Shown here: piece by piece, positions 1-7,552 of the stretch | Layout of the letters: every line of letters begins with the position of its first letter | Numbering within the stretch: position 1 is the stretch's first letter | NCBI GenBank assembly: GCA_017624895.1 | Contig: JAGAMB010000019.1 | Location: forward strand, 1 to 36,368 | Source of the DNA: Ruminococcus sp. | Lineage (GTDB): Bacteria > Bacillota > Clostridia > Oscillospirales > Ruminococcaceae | Direction of reading: 5' to 3' | Length of the DNA: 36,368 bases | Notes under the pieces: generated by a model | What the model was told of the DNA's origin: nothing | Databases searched by the model: none | The model's input: only the letters and a program-made list of their open reading frames with translations | Program-made: the position numbers and the translations under genes

Positions 1-1
1 A

Positions 2-55
2 CTGAAACTCGATGCAATGTCACCTGTTGACTACCGTCTCGCCAAAGCTGCATAA
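2..55 (+). CDS. IS3-family transposase (OrfB/integrase), C-terminal fragment
   Basis: Frame 2 reads LKLDAMSPVDYRLAKAA and then a TAA stop at 53-55. The pattern LxxMSPVxYR is the usual C-terminus of the DDE integrase-like transposase of IS3 elements, where this tail follows the catalytic core. Only 17 residues are visible, so the catalytic residues and the frameshift that normally joins OrfA and OrfB cannot be checked. The terminator hairpin and terminal repeat directly downstream agree with this reading. The assignment rests on the short tail plus the IS end, so it is good for the family but says nothing about whether the element is intact. Confidence 0.7.
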   Translation: MKLDAMSPVDYRLAKAA

Positions 56-60
56 CGCAA

Positions 61-93
61 CAAAGCGACCAAGCTTGCCGCTTAGTCGCTTTG
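61..93 (+). terminator. Terminator hairpin of the IS element
   Basis: The arms CAAAGCGAC and GTCGCTTTG extend by AAG/CTT with one mismatch around a 7-base loop, and are followed by an AT-rich tract ending in TTTTCTTTT. It starts 5 bp after the transposase stop. Read on the minus strand it could also stop transcripts of hpf, for which I see no other terminator. Confidence 0.6.
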
Positions 94-161
94 CATAAAT
101 TTTCTTTTAAATCTTTGTCTAACTTTTTGGGGTCAATTCACAAGTTCCGCCCCGAAATTAT

Positions 162-689
162 TTACTTTGTATCAGGCTCAAGAACGGCATAATTTCCGTC
201 TGCACGCTTGTACACTACATTGATTGCCCCTGTCTTTGCATTAAGGAACATAAAGAATGTATGGCTAAGAAGATTCATCTGAAGAATAGCCTCCTCAACG
301 TCCATAGGACGAAGCTCAAACTTCTTCTCCTTGATAACTGTGTACTCAGGCACCTCCTCAACAGGCTCTGCAAATGCCTCCTTGAAAGCTGTATCCTTCA
401 GCTTCTTTTCAAGCTTTGTCTTATTCTTGCGGATCTGTCTGATGATCTTATCAATTGCATCATCAAGTGCGTCGTTCTTATCAACTGCTGTACGCTCAGC
501 ACGATAGATAACGCTGTTATATCTTACTGTAAGCTCCACAACAATCTGATTCTTTACCTCCGAAAGAACGATCTTTGCGTCTGCTTCATCTCCGAAAAAT
601 TTGCTGAGCTTTGAATCAAGTTTTGCTTCTGCGTATTCGGTGAAATTCTGCGGAATCTGCATTTTCTTTGCTGTAATAGTTGTTTTCAT
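162..689 (-). CDS. hpf: Ribosome hibernation promoting factor, long form (HPF/RaiA family)
   Basis: The 175-residue protein binds the 30S subunit near the decoding centre and pairs ribosomes into inactive 100S dimers in stationary phase or stress. Residues 1 to about 100 form the beta-alpha-beta ribosome-binding domain, with a basic helix rich in Lys/Arg around 85-100 (IIRQIRKNKTKLEKKLK). Residues from about 115 to 175 are the C-terminal dimerisation domain found only in the long form, with the conserved stretch KKFELRPMDVEEAILQMNLL and the FFMFLNAKTGAINVVYKR region. The length is typical for Firmicutes. The start is fixed by GGAGG about 9 bp upstream. It appears monocistronic, with a promoter at 815-843, and an IS3-type element has landed just past its stop codon. 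Family assignment is very secure. Confidence 0.96.
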   Translation of the reverse strand: MKTTITAKKMQIPQNFTEYAEAKLDSKLSKFFGDEADAKIVLSEVKNQIVVELTVRYNSVIYRAERTAVDKNDALDDAIDKIIRQIRKNKTKLEKKLKDTAFKEAFAEPVEEVPEYTVIKEKKFELRPMDVEEAILQMNLLSHTFFMFLNAKTGAINVVYKRADGNYAVLEPDTK

Positions 690-814
690 ATATTGTAATC
701 CTCCTTAATAGCTGCTCCACCGGCTTCATAAATTAATTCAAGAATTGCTTGGCGGAGCAATAGTCCCCTTTGTACATTGTACAACAGGATATGGAATAAC
801 CTTTCCACAGTTAT

Positions 815-843
815 ATTATACCATAAAGAAATCATATTTACAA
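815..843 (-). promoter_or_regulatory. Sigma-A promoter for hpf
   Basis: On the minus strand TTGTAA (843-838) and TATAAT (820-815) are separated by exactly 17 bp. This lies about 125 bp upstream of the hpf ATG. The rest of the gap to the PBP stop codon at 1079 shows nothing I recognise. Confidence 0.6.
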
Positions 844-1078
844 TACTATTTTGTTAACTTTGTATAATTTGTATAAACCCAGAGGCAATATTTGTTAAAT
901 CTGACGTTTTTCAAAATGTTGCACCACCAATTATACCTTGCCAAAAAGACAAGAGCAGAAAGGAAATTTATCAAGGAAGAAAAATGCAGGAATGCTTTCG
1001 CATTTCAAGTTTTTCTGACGCAGAAAAATTTTCTTTATGCCGAGTATTTGATGGCAAGGTTTGGTTTGTGGAGCAATA

Positions 1079-2479
1079 TCATCTTGACAAGCTGTTCAGC
1101 ATTGTTGTTACGATATTTTCAGCCACAGCAGGGGTGCTGTACTTATTTTCAAGGACTACACAGAAAGCTATGGGGAAATCCTTGTCATCGACAAATCCCA
1201 CGAGAAGCGCATTTTCCTCAGCACCATGCTTGACCTGCGCTGTACCACTCTTTACAGCAACTTTATAGCCGGGAATTGAATACTCATAGTGATTTGCACC
1301 ATTAGTCAGAAGTATCTGCTTTACAGATGCCGCCGTTTCCTTGCTGAAAAGCTGCTCGCTGTAATCTGTATCAGCTGTTTCTGTGATATTGCCCTCTACA
1401 TCAGTCACCTTTTCAATAAGGTAAGGCATTGTCATCTTTCCTGTACCGTTTGCAATAGCACTCTGCCACATCATAAGCTGCACAGGACTTACAAGAGTTT
1501 CTCCCTGTCCTATACAGCCCCATTGAGTTGCAAAATCCGATGTATCTGTGAGGGTTGTAGAAGCCTTAAAGCACTGTATACCGTCAATATCAATATACTC
1601 CTGCTCCTGTGCTTCATCTTCCTCCTCATTTTCATCCTCATCTTTGTTTTCGCCATTGCTTACTTTATAGCCAAGCCGTGTATAGACCTCGTTTATGCTT
1701 TCAAGCGGCATATCGCCATCCTCCACAAGCTGCGCAAAGAATGGATTACAGCTGTTTTCCACCGCCTGCTGTATATTTTGCGTACCATGTCCCCATTGGT
1801 TATGACAGTCGATTTTTCCACCTGTACCATTCATATAATATCCGCTGCAGCTGTAGCTTTTGGCAAAAAGCTCCTCCTGTCCGAGAATTTCCATTGCCGT
1901 TATAACTGTAGAAACCTTTTGCGTCGAACCCGGAACTGTACCATACATTGCCTTTGACATAAGTGTTCCCGATTTCATATTTTCTATACCGCCATAGCCG
2001 CTGCGAGGATCAATATTGGGCAGACTTGTGCAGACAAGAAGCTCTCCTGTTTTATAGTTATAGGCAACAGCACATCCGTCAGCTCCCATAAATGCATCAT
2101 ATGCCGCACGGTTTGCTGTGTGGTCAAGGGTGGTATATATAGCCGCTTTTCCGTCCTTGTTGTTAATTCCGCTGTTAAAGCTGTAATTGCTGAGTTTATC
2201 TATATTCTGAGCAACAAGGGTATTTTCCATTTGTCCCTTATCATCACCGATGAGATTTCCCACATCAATAAGATAATTATCAGGTTTATCAATCTTCTTT
2301 GTACCGTCAAAAAGCACATCTTTATTTCTATCGTATACTCTGCCAAGACGATAATTGTCAGAATGGGTTATGTAAAAAGGGGCGTCCTTATATATTCTTG
2401 CTGTGAGGATTCCCAGACCTGCAATAAACAGAAGAAGAAATATCGTCATTACAAGCTGACATCTTTTTATGCTTTTCAT
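1079..2479 (-). CDS. Penicillin-binding protein, transpeptidase (PbpA/FtsI-like class B)
   Basis: A D,D-transpeptidase that cross-links peptidoglycan outside the membrane. One N-terminal membrane anchor (residues 10-27) is followed by a short non-catalytic region and the transpeptidase domain. All three active-site motifs are visible: SxxK as S185-T-Q-K188, SxN as S243-C-N245, and KSG at 410-412. At 466 residues it is short for class B and lacks the large pedestal domain, like the PbpA proteins of Actinobacteria. An unusual very acidic stretch (about 275-295, mostly Glu and Asp) sits between the SxN and KSG motifs. Its ATG overlaps the stop of the SEDS gene (ATGA) and has GGAGGG upstream. SEDS and class B PBP proteins work as a pair, so this is probably the transpeptidase partner of the upstream gene. 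Confidence 0.93.
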   Translation of the reverse strand: MKSIKRCQLVMTIFLLLFIAGLGILTARIYKDAPFYITHSDNYRLGRVYDRNKDVLFDGTKKIDKPDNYLIDVGNLIGDDKGQMENTLVAQNIDKLSNYSFNSGINNKDGKAAIYTTLDHTANRAAYDAFMGADGCAVAYNYKTGELLVCTSLPNIDPRSGYGGIENMKSGTLMSKAMYGTVPGSTQKVSTVITAMEILGQEELFAKSYSCSGYYMNGTGGKIDCHNQWGHGTQNIQQAVENSCNPFFAQLVEDGDMPLESINEVYTRLGYKVSNGENKDEDENEEEDEAQEQEYIDIDGIQCFKASTTLTDTSDFATQWGCIGQGETLVSPVQLMMWQSAIANGTGKMTMPYLIEKVTDVEGNITETADTDYSEQLFSKETAASVKQILLTNGANHYEYSIPGYKVAVKSGTAQVKHGAEENALLVGFVDDKDFPIAFCVVLENKYSTPAVAENIVTTMLNSLSR

Positions 2480-3762
2480 ACAGCCCTCCTTTTCTGCTGC
2501 TTATGCTTATCCTTCTTTTTTGAAGGGCTTACAAAAACAGGCGATTGTGCCGCAACTATCATACCTATCATAAGTCCGCTTGTTACCATTGAGCTTCCGC
2601 CTGCCGAAATAAATGGCAGGGTAACTCCCGTAAATGGTATCATATTGCAGGAGCCGAATATATTCAGCGCCATCTGCATCGTGAATGCGGCACATACTCC
2701 TGCGCACATTGTTCCGTGATAGTAGGAACGAGGTGGGTTTACCAGAGGCATAGCCACAATAAGCACAAGCATAAGCACAGTCATCAGCGCATAGAGCAGC
2801 CCCCATTCCTCGCTGATTGTAGCAAATACAATATCGCTTTCATAAGCGAAAACCTCATGGAGGAAGCCTTTTCCCGGACCTTTTCCGAACCAGCCGCCTT
2901 CTGCAATAGATATAAGCGCTTTTGTCTGCTGATAGCCATCTTCATCAGGATTGCTCCATATATCAGCAAAAAGTCGTGCCTTAACATATGCAGGAGCAAG
3001 GATTATCGCTATAATTGCCGCAACCGCCACAACTGAACCTGCAATAATAAGGGTTTTCTTTGAAAATTTCGCCTTCGGATAGCATATTCTCATAAAGAAA
3101 CATGAGGCATATATTGCCGCAAAGGTGGGTATACTTCCCAAATCGCGGCACCACCACTGAAAAAGTATTACAACAGCTGTTATGCCGAAGATAATAAGGT
3201 TATCATATACCACATTGAAGCCCATGACCTTGTGTCTGTTCTGCTGCTCCGCTATAGAGGTAGCACAGGCAAGAACAAGGAGAGGCTTGATGAACTCCGA
3301 TGGCTGGATCGACATAAATCCAAGATCAATCCACATACTTCTGCTGCCTGTAAAGAGCAGTATCACCACTAAAAGTACGCCGATGCCTGCCCATATGAAT
3401 TTCTTTTTCGTCTGTATCCAGCGGTGATTCCGGCATACTGCACAGCCTATACGACAGGATACAAGGGCTGCTATGATTGTTATGAAATGCTTTACATCAA
3501 AATGAACTCCGCCGAAGCAGGACTGAAATATCATACTCATATTAAGAATGAGAAGCAGCATAAAATCAACAGCATATGTCCTCTGCTTAAAAAACGGCAT
3601 AGCTATGAAGTATACAGCATCAAGCAGGATAACAGCCGCGCCGAGGGTTATTATATCATTTACGCTGTCATATTTTCCGTTGGTGTATATATTCAGCAGC
3701 ATTGAGCCGTGAACGACAGTTACGAAAATACAGGACAGCAGATAGGATAATACTCCACTCAT
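2476..3762 (-). CDS. SEDS-family peptidoglycan glycosyltransferase (FtsW/RodA/SpoVE)
   Basis: A polytopic membrane protein of 428 residues that polymerises lipid II into glycan strands. About ten hydrophobic segments are visible, with SEDS signatures: MSIQPSEFIKP after the middle helices, the extracellular loop GGWFGKGPGKG followed by ESDIVFATISEEWG, and PFISAGGSSM near the C-terminus. The reading frame stays open 46 codons further upstream, but there it runs through the FHA gene without a ribosome site. The ATG at 3762 has GGAGGAG 8 bp ahead and overlaps the FHA stop as ATGA, so I place the start there. Sequence alone does not decide between an elongation (RodA) and a division (FtsW) role. 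The FHA-SEDS-PBP order recalls the actinobacterial fhaB-rodA-pbpA cluster, which slightly favours the RodA type. Confidence 0.93.
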   Translation of the reverse strand: MSGVLSYLLSCIFVTVVHGSMLLNIYTNGKYDSVNDIITLGAAVILLDAVYFIAMPFFKQRTYAVDFMLLLILNMSMIFQSCFGGVHFDVKHFITIIAALVSCRIGCAVCRNHRWIQTKKKFIWAGIGVLLVVILLFTGSRSMWIDLGFMSIQPSEFIKPLLVLACATSIAEQQNRHKVMGFNVVYDNLIIFGITAVVILFQWWCRDLGSIPTFAAIYASCFFMRICYPKAKFSKKTLIIAGSVVAVAAIIAIILAPAYVKARLFADIWSNPDEDGYQQTKALISIAEGGWFGKGPGKGFLHEVFAYESDIVFATISEEWGLLYALMTVLMLVLIVAMPLVNPPRSYYHGTMCAGVCAAFTMQMALNIFGSCNMIPFTGVTLPFISAGGSSMVTSGLMIGMIVAAQSPVFVSPSKKKDKHKQQKRRAV

Positions 3763-4157
3763 TTGTCGCTCCTCCTTTTTCTGAAAATAAGATGTCGGTT
3801 TCCGAGGCTGATCACATCTCCCTCGTACAAGCGGACGTGCCGCACAGGTTCCCCGTTGACTAATACTCCCGATTTTGAACCGATATCTGTTATCATCCAC
3901 TTGCCGTCGGTAACGTTGAGCATTGCATGATATCTTGATACTGACATATCCTGTATACGTATATCAGCCGAGGCGTGTCTGCCTATGAGTATCTCGTCAC
4001 ATTCAAGAGAATAAATGTGATTTCCTTCAACAAGCTCCATATCATTCGAAAGTCTGCCCCAGACCTTGGCTCCCGACCTTTTTTCTATATACGAGGCAAG
4101 AATAAGTATAATCGCGCATATATCAAGCAAAGCAGCAGCGCATATTGAAACTTCCAT
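3759..4157 (-). CDS. Membrane-anchored FHA-domain protein
   Basis: A 132-residue protein with one N-terminal membrane helix (about residues 4-24) and a C-terminal forkhead-associated domain, which binds phosphothreonine on partner proteins. The signature is complete: GRHASADIRIQD from about residue 59, then VSRYHAML, then an NG pair in VLVNGEP. The phosphopeptide-binding Arg60, Ser74 and Arg75 are in place. An in-frame ATG lies 8 codons upstream (4181), but AAAGGAG lies between the two and is spaced correctly for the ATG at 4157, so I use that one. It is the first gene of a three-gene operon with SEDS and PBP genes. By analogy with the actinobacterial cluster it probably links Ser/Thr kinase signalling to wall synthesis. 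No kinase gene is in this window. Confidence 0.9.
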   Translation of the reverse strand: MEVSICAAALLDICAIILILASYIEKRSGAKVWGRLSNDMELVEGNHIYSLECDEILIGRHASADIRIQDMSVSRYHAMLNVTDGKWMITDIGSKSGVLVNGEPVRHVRLYEGDVISLGNRHLIFRKRRSDK

Positions 4158-4198
4158 AAAAACAACTCCTTTTGTAATCATGATATAATAATGTAATT

Positions 4199-4330
4199 GA
4201 AATTATCGAAAAACCTGAATTTAGTCCGAAATTGCAGGCGGATAATATCCGCCCCTACACGGAAAAATGTAAAATAGCCAATCCGTAGGGGCTGATGCCC
4301 ACATCGCCCCCTACACCATACTTTTTTATA
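4199..4330. repeat. REP-like dispersed repeat, copy 1 (long form with two hairpins)
   Basis: It starts with a GAAAAACCTGAATTT block, continues through CCGAAATTGC and the palindrome GGCGGATAATATCCGCC, then CCCCTACA. A second hairpin follows (GTAGGGG...GATG / CATC...CCCCTAC, about 4285-4314), then ACACCATACTTTTT. Further copies lie at 9003-9055, 18050-18116 and 34173-34245. It sits in the leader of the FHA operon. Confidence 0.75.
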
Positions 4331-4333
4331 CGC

Positions 4334-4358
4334 TTAATCACATTATTAATGTGATTAA
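4334..4358. promoter_or_regulatory. Perfect palindrome overlapping the operon start (candidate operator)
   Basis: TTAATCACATT and AATGTGATTAA form perfect 11-bp arms around a 3-bp centre. It begins one base after the -10 box of the FHA operon promoter and covers the predicted +1, the classic place for a repressor site. There is no T-run, so a terminator is unlikely. The binding protein is unknown. Confidence 0.55.
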
Positions 4359-4359
4359 T

Positions 4360-4388
4360 ATTATATCACATATTCCACTTATTTTCAA
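4360..4388 (-). promoter_or_regulatory. Promoter of the FHA-SEDS-PBP operon
   Basis: On the minus strand TTGAAA (4388-4383) and TATAAT (4365-4360) are 17 bp apart. This predicts a start near 4353 and a leader of about 195 nt that includes a copy of the dispersed REP-like repeat. Confidence 0.7.
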
Positions 4389-4433
4389 GAGATGTACTTT
4401 TTTGTAATAATTCTTAATCTATATGTTATACAA

Positions 4434-4478
4434 TTTATGCCATCAGATTTATCTGCTGTTGTTTTAGGAATTGGTATT
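4434..4478 (+). repeat. Solo right end of the MITE-like element
   Basis: This 45-bp stretch matches the right 45 bp of the element at 4556-4712 (starting TTTATGCCAT, ending ATTGGTAT) with about six differences, but has no left end nearby. It looks like a decayed or solo end. Confidence 0.6.
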
Positions 4479-4506
4479 ACAGCTGAAAAAATCTTTCTTT
4501 AATATA

Positions 4507-4535
4507 TTGCATTTTCCTGCATAATATGGTATAAT
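4507..4535 (+). promoter_or_regulatory. Candidate promoter for the fhs operon
   Basis: TTGCAT (4507-4512) and a perfect TATAAT (4530-4535) are 17 bp apart. The -35 box is weak. If this is the promoter, the MITE-like element at 4556-4712 lies wholly in the fhs leader RNA. Confidence 0.5.
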
Positions 4536-4555
4536 AATTTTAATGATGCGTGTAA

Positions 4556-4712
4556 TACCAATCCCTAAAATGTTAGTAGACAAAGATGATGAGCAGAAAT
4601 GCTGTATGTCAAGGCGGACGACGAAAGCATACTGCCGTATGGTAAGGAGGACAACGATGACAGACAGTATTTATGCCATTAGATTTGTCTACTGTTGTTT
4701 TAGAGATTGGTA
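4556..4712. mobile_element. 157-bp MITE-like element with 29-bp terminal inverted repeats
   Basis: The left end (4556-4584) begins TACCAATCCCTAAAATGTT and continues AGTAGACAAA. The right end (4684-4712) is its reverse complement with only three or so mismatches and ends AGATTGGTA. The interior of about 100 bp has no convincing gene, only a 27-codon frame from 4601 with no proper ribosome site. Solo or partial ends of the same family occur at 4434-4478, 8518-8541 and 27222-27240, which supports a mobile, non-autonomous repeat. It is 33 bp upstream of the fhs start codon. Confidence 0.75.
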
Positions 4713-4745
4713 TAAACATCAATAATTTTATTCGGAGGTATTTTT

Positions 4746-6425
4746 ATGCTGACTGATATAGAAATCGCTCAGGGAGCGAAAATGAAAAAAATCGTTGAAA
4801 TTGCTTCTTATCTCGGAATTTCCGAGGATAACCTCGAACCATACGGTCACTACAAAGCAAAGCTTTCCGAAAGTCTTTACTCCCAGACTGCTTTCCGTTC
4901 CGATGGCAAACTTATACTTGTTACTGCTATAAATCCCACACCCGCCGGCGAGGGCAAGACTACCGTCAGCGTAGGTCTTGCTGAGGCTATGGGCAAAATC
5001 GGCAAAAATGCCGTTCTTGCTCTCCGTGAACCCTCACTCGGCCCTGTTTTCGGCATCAAGGGCGGCGCTGCCGGCGGCGGCTATGCTCAGGTTGTTCCTA
5101 TGGAGGATATAAACCTCCATTTCACAGGAGATATGCACGCTATTACCGCTGCAAACAACCTCCTCTGCGCTATGCTGGATAACCACATTCAGCAGGGAAA
5201 TGAACTTCGTATTGACCAGCGCCGCGTACTTTTCAAGCGCTGCCTTGATATGAATGACCGTGCACTTCGCAATACCATTATCGGTCTTGGCGGAAAGGCA
5301 AACGGTATTCCCCGTGAGGACGGTTTCCAGATCACCGTTGCTTCTGAGGTTATGGCTATCCTATGCCTTGCAACTGATTTAGGCGACCTCAAAAAACGTC
5401 TCGGAAATATCCTTGTTGCTTATGACCTTGACGGCAAGCCTGTTTTTGCTGAACAGCTCGGCTGCACAGGAGCTATGACTGCTCTCCTCAAAGATGCTCT
5501 CAAACCAAATCTTGTACAGACGCTGGAAAATAATCCTGCATTTATCCACGGCGGTCCATTCGCAAATATCGCTCACGGCTGCAACTCTGTACGCGCCACA
5601 AAGCTTGCTCTTAAATTAGGTGATTACTGCATTACCGAGGCAGGCTTCGGCTCCGATCTCGGCGCTGAGAAATTCTTCGATATCAAGTGCCGCTATGCAG
5701 GTCTTAAACCCTCCTGCGTTGTTCTCGTTGCTACTATCCGCGCTCTGAAATACAACGGCGGTGTTCCAAAGACTGATCTTGTAAAGGAAAATATGTGGGC
5801 GCTTGAAAAGGGTATTGTAAACTTACAGACACATATCGAGAATATGCACAAATTCCATGTTCCTGTTGTTGTAGCTATCAACCGCTTCCACACAGATACT
5901 GACGCTGAAGTTGAATTTGTACGCAATTTCTGCGCTGAAATGGGCGTTGAAGTATCTATGTGCGAGGTATTCGCAAAGGGCGGTGAAGGCGGTATTGACC
6001 TTGCAAATAAGGTATGCGAAACTATTGCTCTCACCGAAAACGACAGCGACGGCTTCCGTCCCATTTATCCCACAGAGCTTCCAATTAAGGAAAAAATTGA
6101 AATTCTTGCTAAGGAAATATATCGTGCAGACGGTGTAAACTTCACATCTCAGGCTGAAAAGGCTATCAAGGAGATCGAGAGTATCGGCTTCCGCGATTTG
6201 CCTGTGTGCGTTGCAAAGACTCAATATTCACTTTCAGATGATCCCACAATGTTGGGCAAGCCGAAGAATTTCAGAATTACTGTCCGCGATGCTAAGCTTT
6301 CCGCAGGCGCAGGCTTTGTTGTAATATACACAGGCGATATCCTCACAATGCCGGGACTTCCCAAAAAGCCTTCAGCTCTGAATATCGACTGCGACAATAA
6401 CGGCAATATTTCGGGACTTTTCTGA
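4746..6425 (+). CDS. fhs: Formate--tetrahydrofolate ligase (10-formyl-THF synthetase)
   Basis: It joins formate to tetrahydrofolate using ATP, giving 10-formyl-THF for purines and for one-carbon metabolism in anaerobes. The 559-residue length is standard for the monofunctional bacterial enzyme. Visible signatures are the P-loop TPAGEGKTT near residue 66, the [22 protein letters not shown] region (residues about 94-115), [13 protein letters not shown], and [13 protein letters not shown] near residue 271. GGAGG lies 7 bp before the ATG. It is the first gene of an apparent five-gene plus-strand unit ending at the hairpin at 8485. The tsaE ATG follows its stop after a single base. The presence of fhs does not by itself show acetogenesis, since most clostridia carry it. 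Confidence 0.98.
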   Translation: MLTDIEIAQGAKMKKIVEIASYLGISEDNLEPYGHYKAKLSESLYSQTAFRSDGKLILVTAINPTPAGEGKTTVSVGLAEAMGKIGKNAVLALREPSLGPVFGIKGGAAGGGYAQVVPMEDINLHFTGDMHAITAANNLLCAMLDNHIQQGNELRIDQRRVLFKRCLDMNDRALRNTIIGLGGKANGIPREDGFQITVASEVMAILCLATDLGDLKKRLGNILVAYDLDGKPVFAEQLGCTGAMTALLKDALKPNLVQTLENNPAFIHGGPFANIAHGCNSVRATKLALKLGDYCITEAGFGSDLGAEKFFDIKCRYAGLKPSCVVLVATIRALKYNGGVPKTDLVKENMWALEKGIVNLQTHIENMHKFHVPVVVAINRFHTDTDAEVEFVRNFCAEMGVEVSMCEVFAKGGEGGIDLANKVCETIALTENDSDGFRPIYPTELPIKEKIEILAKEIYRADGVNFTSQAEKAIKEIESIGFRDLPVCVAKTQYSLSDDPTMLGKPKNFRITVRDAKLSAGAGFVVIYTGDILTMPGLPKKPSALNIDCDNNGNISGLF

Positions 6426-6426
6426 T

Positions 6427-6873
6427 ATGATAAAAACTATTATAACCAACTCGCCCGAAGAAACAATAAAAGCTGCCGCTGAAATCGGCAGACTTCTCAA
6501 AGCAGGCGATATCATAGCGTATAAAGGCGATCTCGGCGCAGGCAAGACTACTTTCACAAGAGGTCTTGCCCTCGGACTTGGTCTGGGCGATGTTGTAACA
6601 TCTCCTACCTTTTCATTGGTAAACGAGTATCACGGCGAAAAAATAAGCCTCTATCACTTTGATATGTACCGCATAGAAAGCGAATGGGATCTTGAGTCCT
6701 CAGGCTTTTATGATTACGACTTTTCAAACAATGTTGCCGCGGTGGAATGGTCGGAAAATATCGAAAAATATCTTTCGGGAAAAACTATAAATATTACTAT
6801 CAATGCTCCTGATGAGCTTAAAAGAGAAATTACTTTAGAGGGAGATGAACGCTTTGCTTCTGCTTGGAATTGA
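6427..6873 (+). CDS. tsaE: tRNA threonylcarbamoyladenosine biosynthesis ATPase TsaE
   Basis: A small P-loop ATPase that works with TsaB and TsaD to attach threonylcarbamoyl to A37 of ANN-decoding tRNAs. Walker A is GDLGAGKTT at residues 34-42. TSPTFSLVNEY, LYHFDMYRI and the late VEWSE motif are all typical of the family. The 148-residue length is normal. The start is one base after the fhs stop with only a weak GGGA upstream, so translation is probably coupled. Its 3' end overlaps the start of tsaB by up to 29 bp, and the two products act in one complex. tsaD is not in the window. Confidence 0.96.
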   Translation: MIKTIITNSPEETIKAAAEIGRLLKAGDIIAYKGDLGAGKTTFTRGLALGLGLGDVVTSPTFSLVNEYHGEKISLYHFDMYRIESEWDLESSGFYDYDFSNNVAAVEWSENIEKYLSGKTINITINAPDELKREITLEGDERFASAWN

Positions 6874-7552
6874 TACATCCGGTAAAGTTGCTTCCGCTGC
6901 CCTTTTTGATACGGACACCGAGGTAATTATCGGGGAAACAGCGCTGTATACGCAGAAAACCCATTCTCAGATAATTATGCCAATGGTGAAAGCTCTTATT
7001 GAACAGGCAGGAAAAACTGTTAAAGATATAAACCTTATAGCTGTGGCAAAAGGTCCGGGGAGCTACACGGGACTGCGTATAGGAATTGCGGGAGTAAAGG
7101 CAATGGGCTTTGCTCTGGATTGCAAATGCTGCGGAGTTTCAACTCTTGAAGCTCTCGCCTGTAACAATATTGCTTACAAGGGCGTTATATGTTCTATTAT
7201 GAAAGCAAGGGCGGATTTAGTATATGCCGCCGTTTACAAAAGCGACTGCTACAGCCTTGAACCGATTATGGAAGAACAAATTCTCAGCTGTGACGAGCTC
7301 GCAGAATTTCTCGCTCTCAACGGCACAGAGGCTATGCTTTGCGGTGACGGGGCTGCGGATTTTTTCACTGCCTACCGTTCACCTATGTTTATTATCGCTC
7401 CTCCTCAGGGCAGGCTTCAGTCTGCCTGCGGTGTATGTCTGGGAGCGCTGTCAAAAGAATTTGTTTCCCCTGATCAACTGGAAGCCTCATATCTGCAAAA
7501 AGTTCAGGCTGAAAAAATATTGGAAACATCTAAAAAGGAGAGTAAAAAATGA
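6845..7552 (+). CDS. tsaB: tRNA threonylcarbamoyladenosine biosynthesis protein TsaB
   Basis: An ASKHA-fold partner of TsaD in t6A tRNA modification. The N-terminus LLLLGIDTSGKVASAALF and the segment VAKGPGSYTGLRIGIAGVKAMGFAL near residue 70 are diagnostic. At 235 residues it is normal in length, with the catalytic TsaD-type half absent as expected. The first ATG (6845) sits directly against GGGAG, which is too close to use. A TTG at 6854 has GGAG 9 bp ahead and gives a product starting MLLLGIDTS, so the real start may be 6854. The gene overlaps tsaE at its start and rpiB at its end (ATGA). Confidence 0.95.
   Translation: MNALLLLGIDTSGKVASAALFDTDTEVIIGETALYTQKTHSQIIMPMVKALIEQAGKTVKDINLIAVAKGPGSYTGLRIGIAGVKAMGFALDCKCCGVSTLEALACNNIAYKGVICSIMKARADLVYAAVYKSDCYSLEPIMEEQILSCDELAEFLALNGTEAMLCGDGAADFFTAYRSPMFIIAPPQGRLQSACGVCLGALSKEFVSPDQLEASYLQKVQAEKILETSKKESKK

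Larger units (their letters stand above)
1..140 (+). mobile_element. Right end of an IS3-family insertion sequence (cut by the window edge)
   Basis: The first 55 bases encode the last residues of an IS3-type transposase. About 85 bp further on, bases 116-140 read from outside as TGAATTGACCCC followed by AAAAAGTTAGACA, which is the typical terminal inverted repeat of IS3/IS150-like elements. The element therefore appears to end at about 140, or at 135 if the terminal TG is the inner one. The left end and the target duplication are outside the window. It lies about 20 bp past the hpf stop codon. Confidence 0.75.

Noticed and set aside
1289-1957. A 222-codon frame opposite the transpeptidase gene
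   Set aside because: It is antisense to a gene with all catalytic motifs, is Cys/His/Leu-rich in the way shadow frames are, and has no ribosome site.
2476-3900. A longer SEDS gene beginning at 3900
   Set aside because: The extra 46 codons lie within the FHA gene, have no ribosome site and do not look like an N-terminus of the family. The ATG at 3762 has GGAGGAG and an ATGA overlap.
4543-4725. A 60-codon plus-strand reading frame across the MITE
   Set aside because: It begins outside the left end, has no ribosome site and runs through both inverted ends, so it is a by-product of the repeat.
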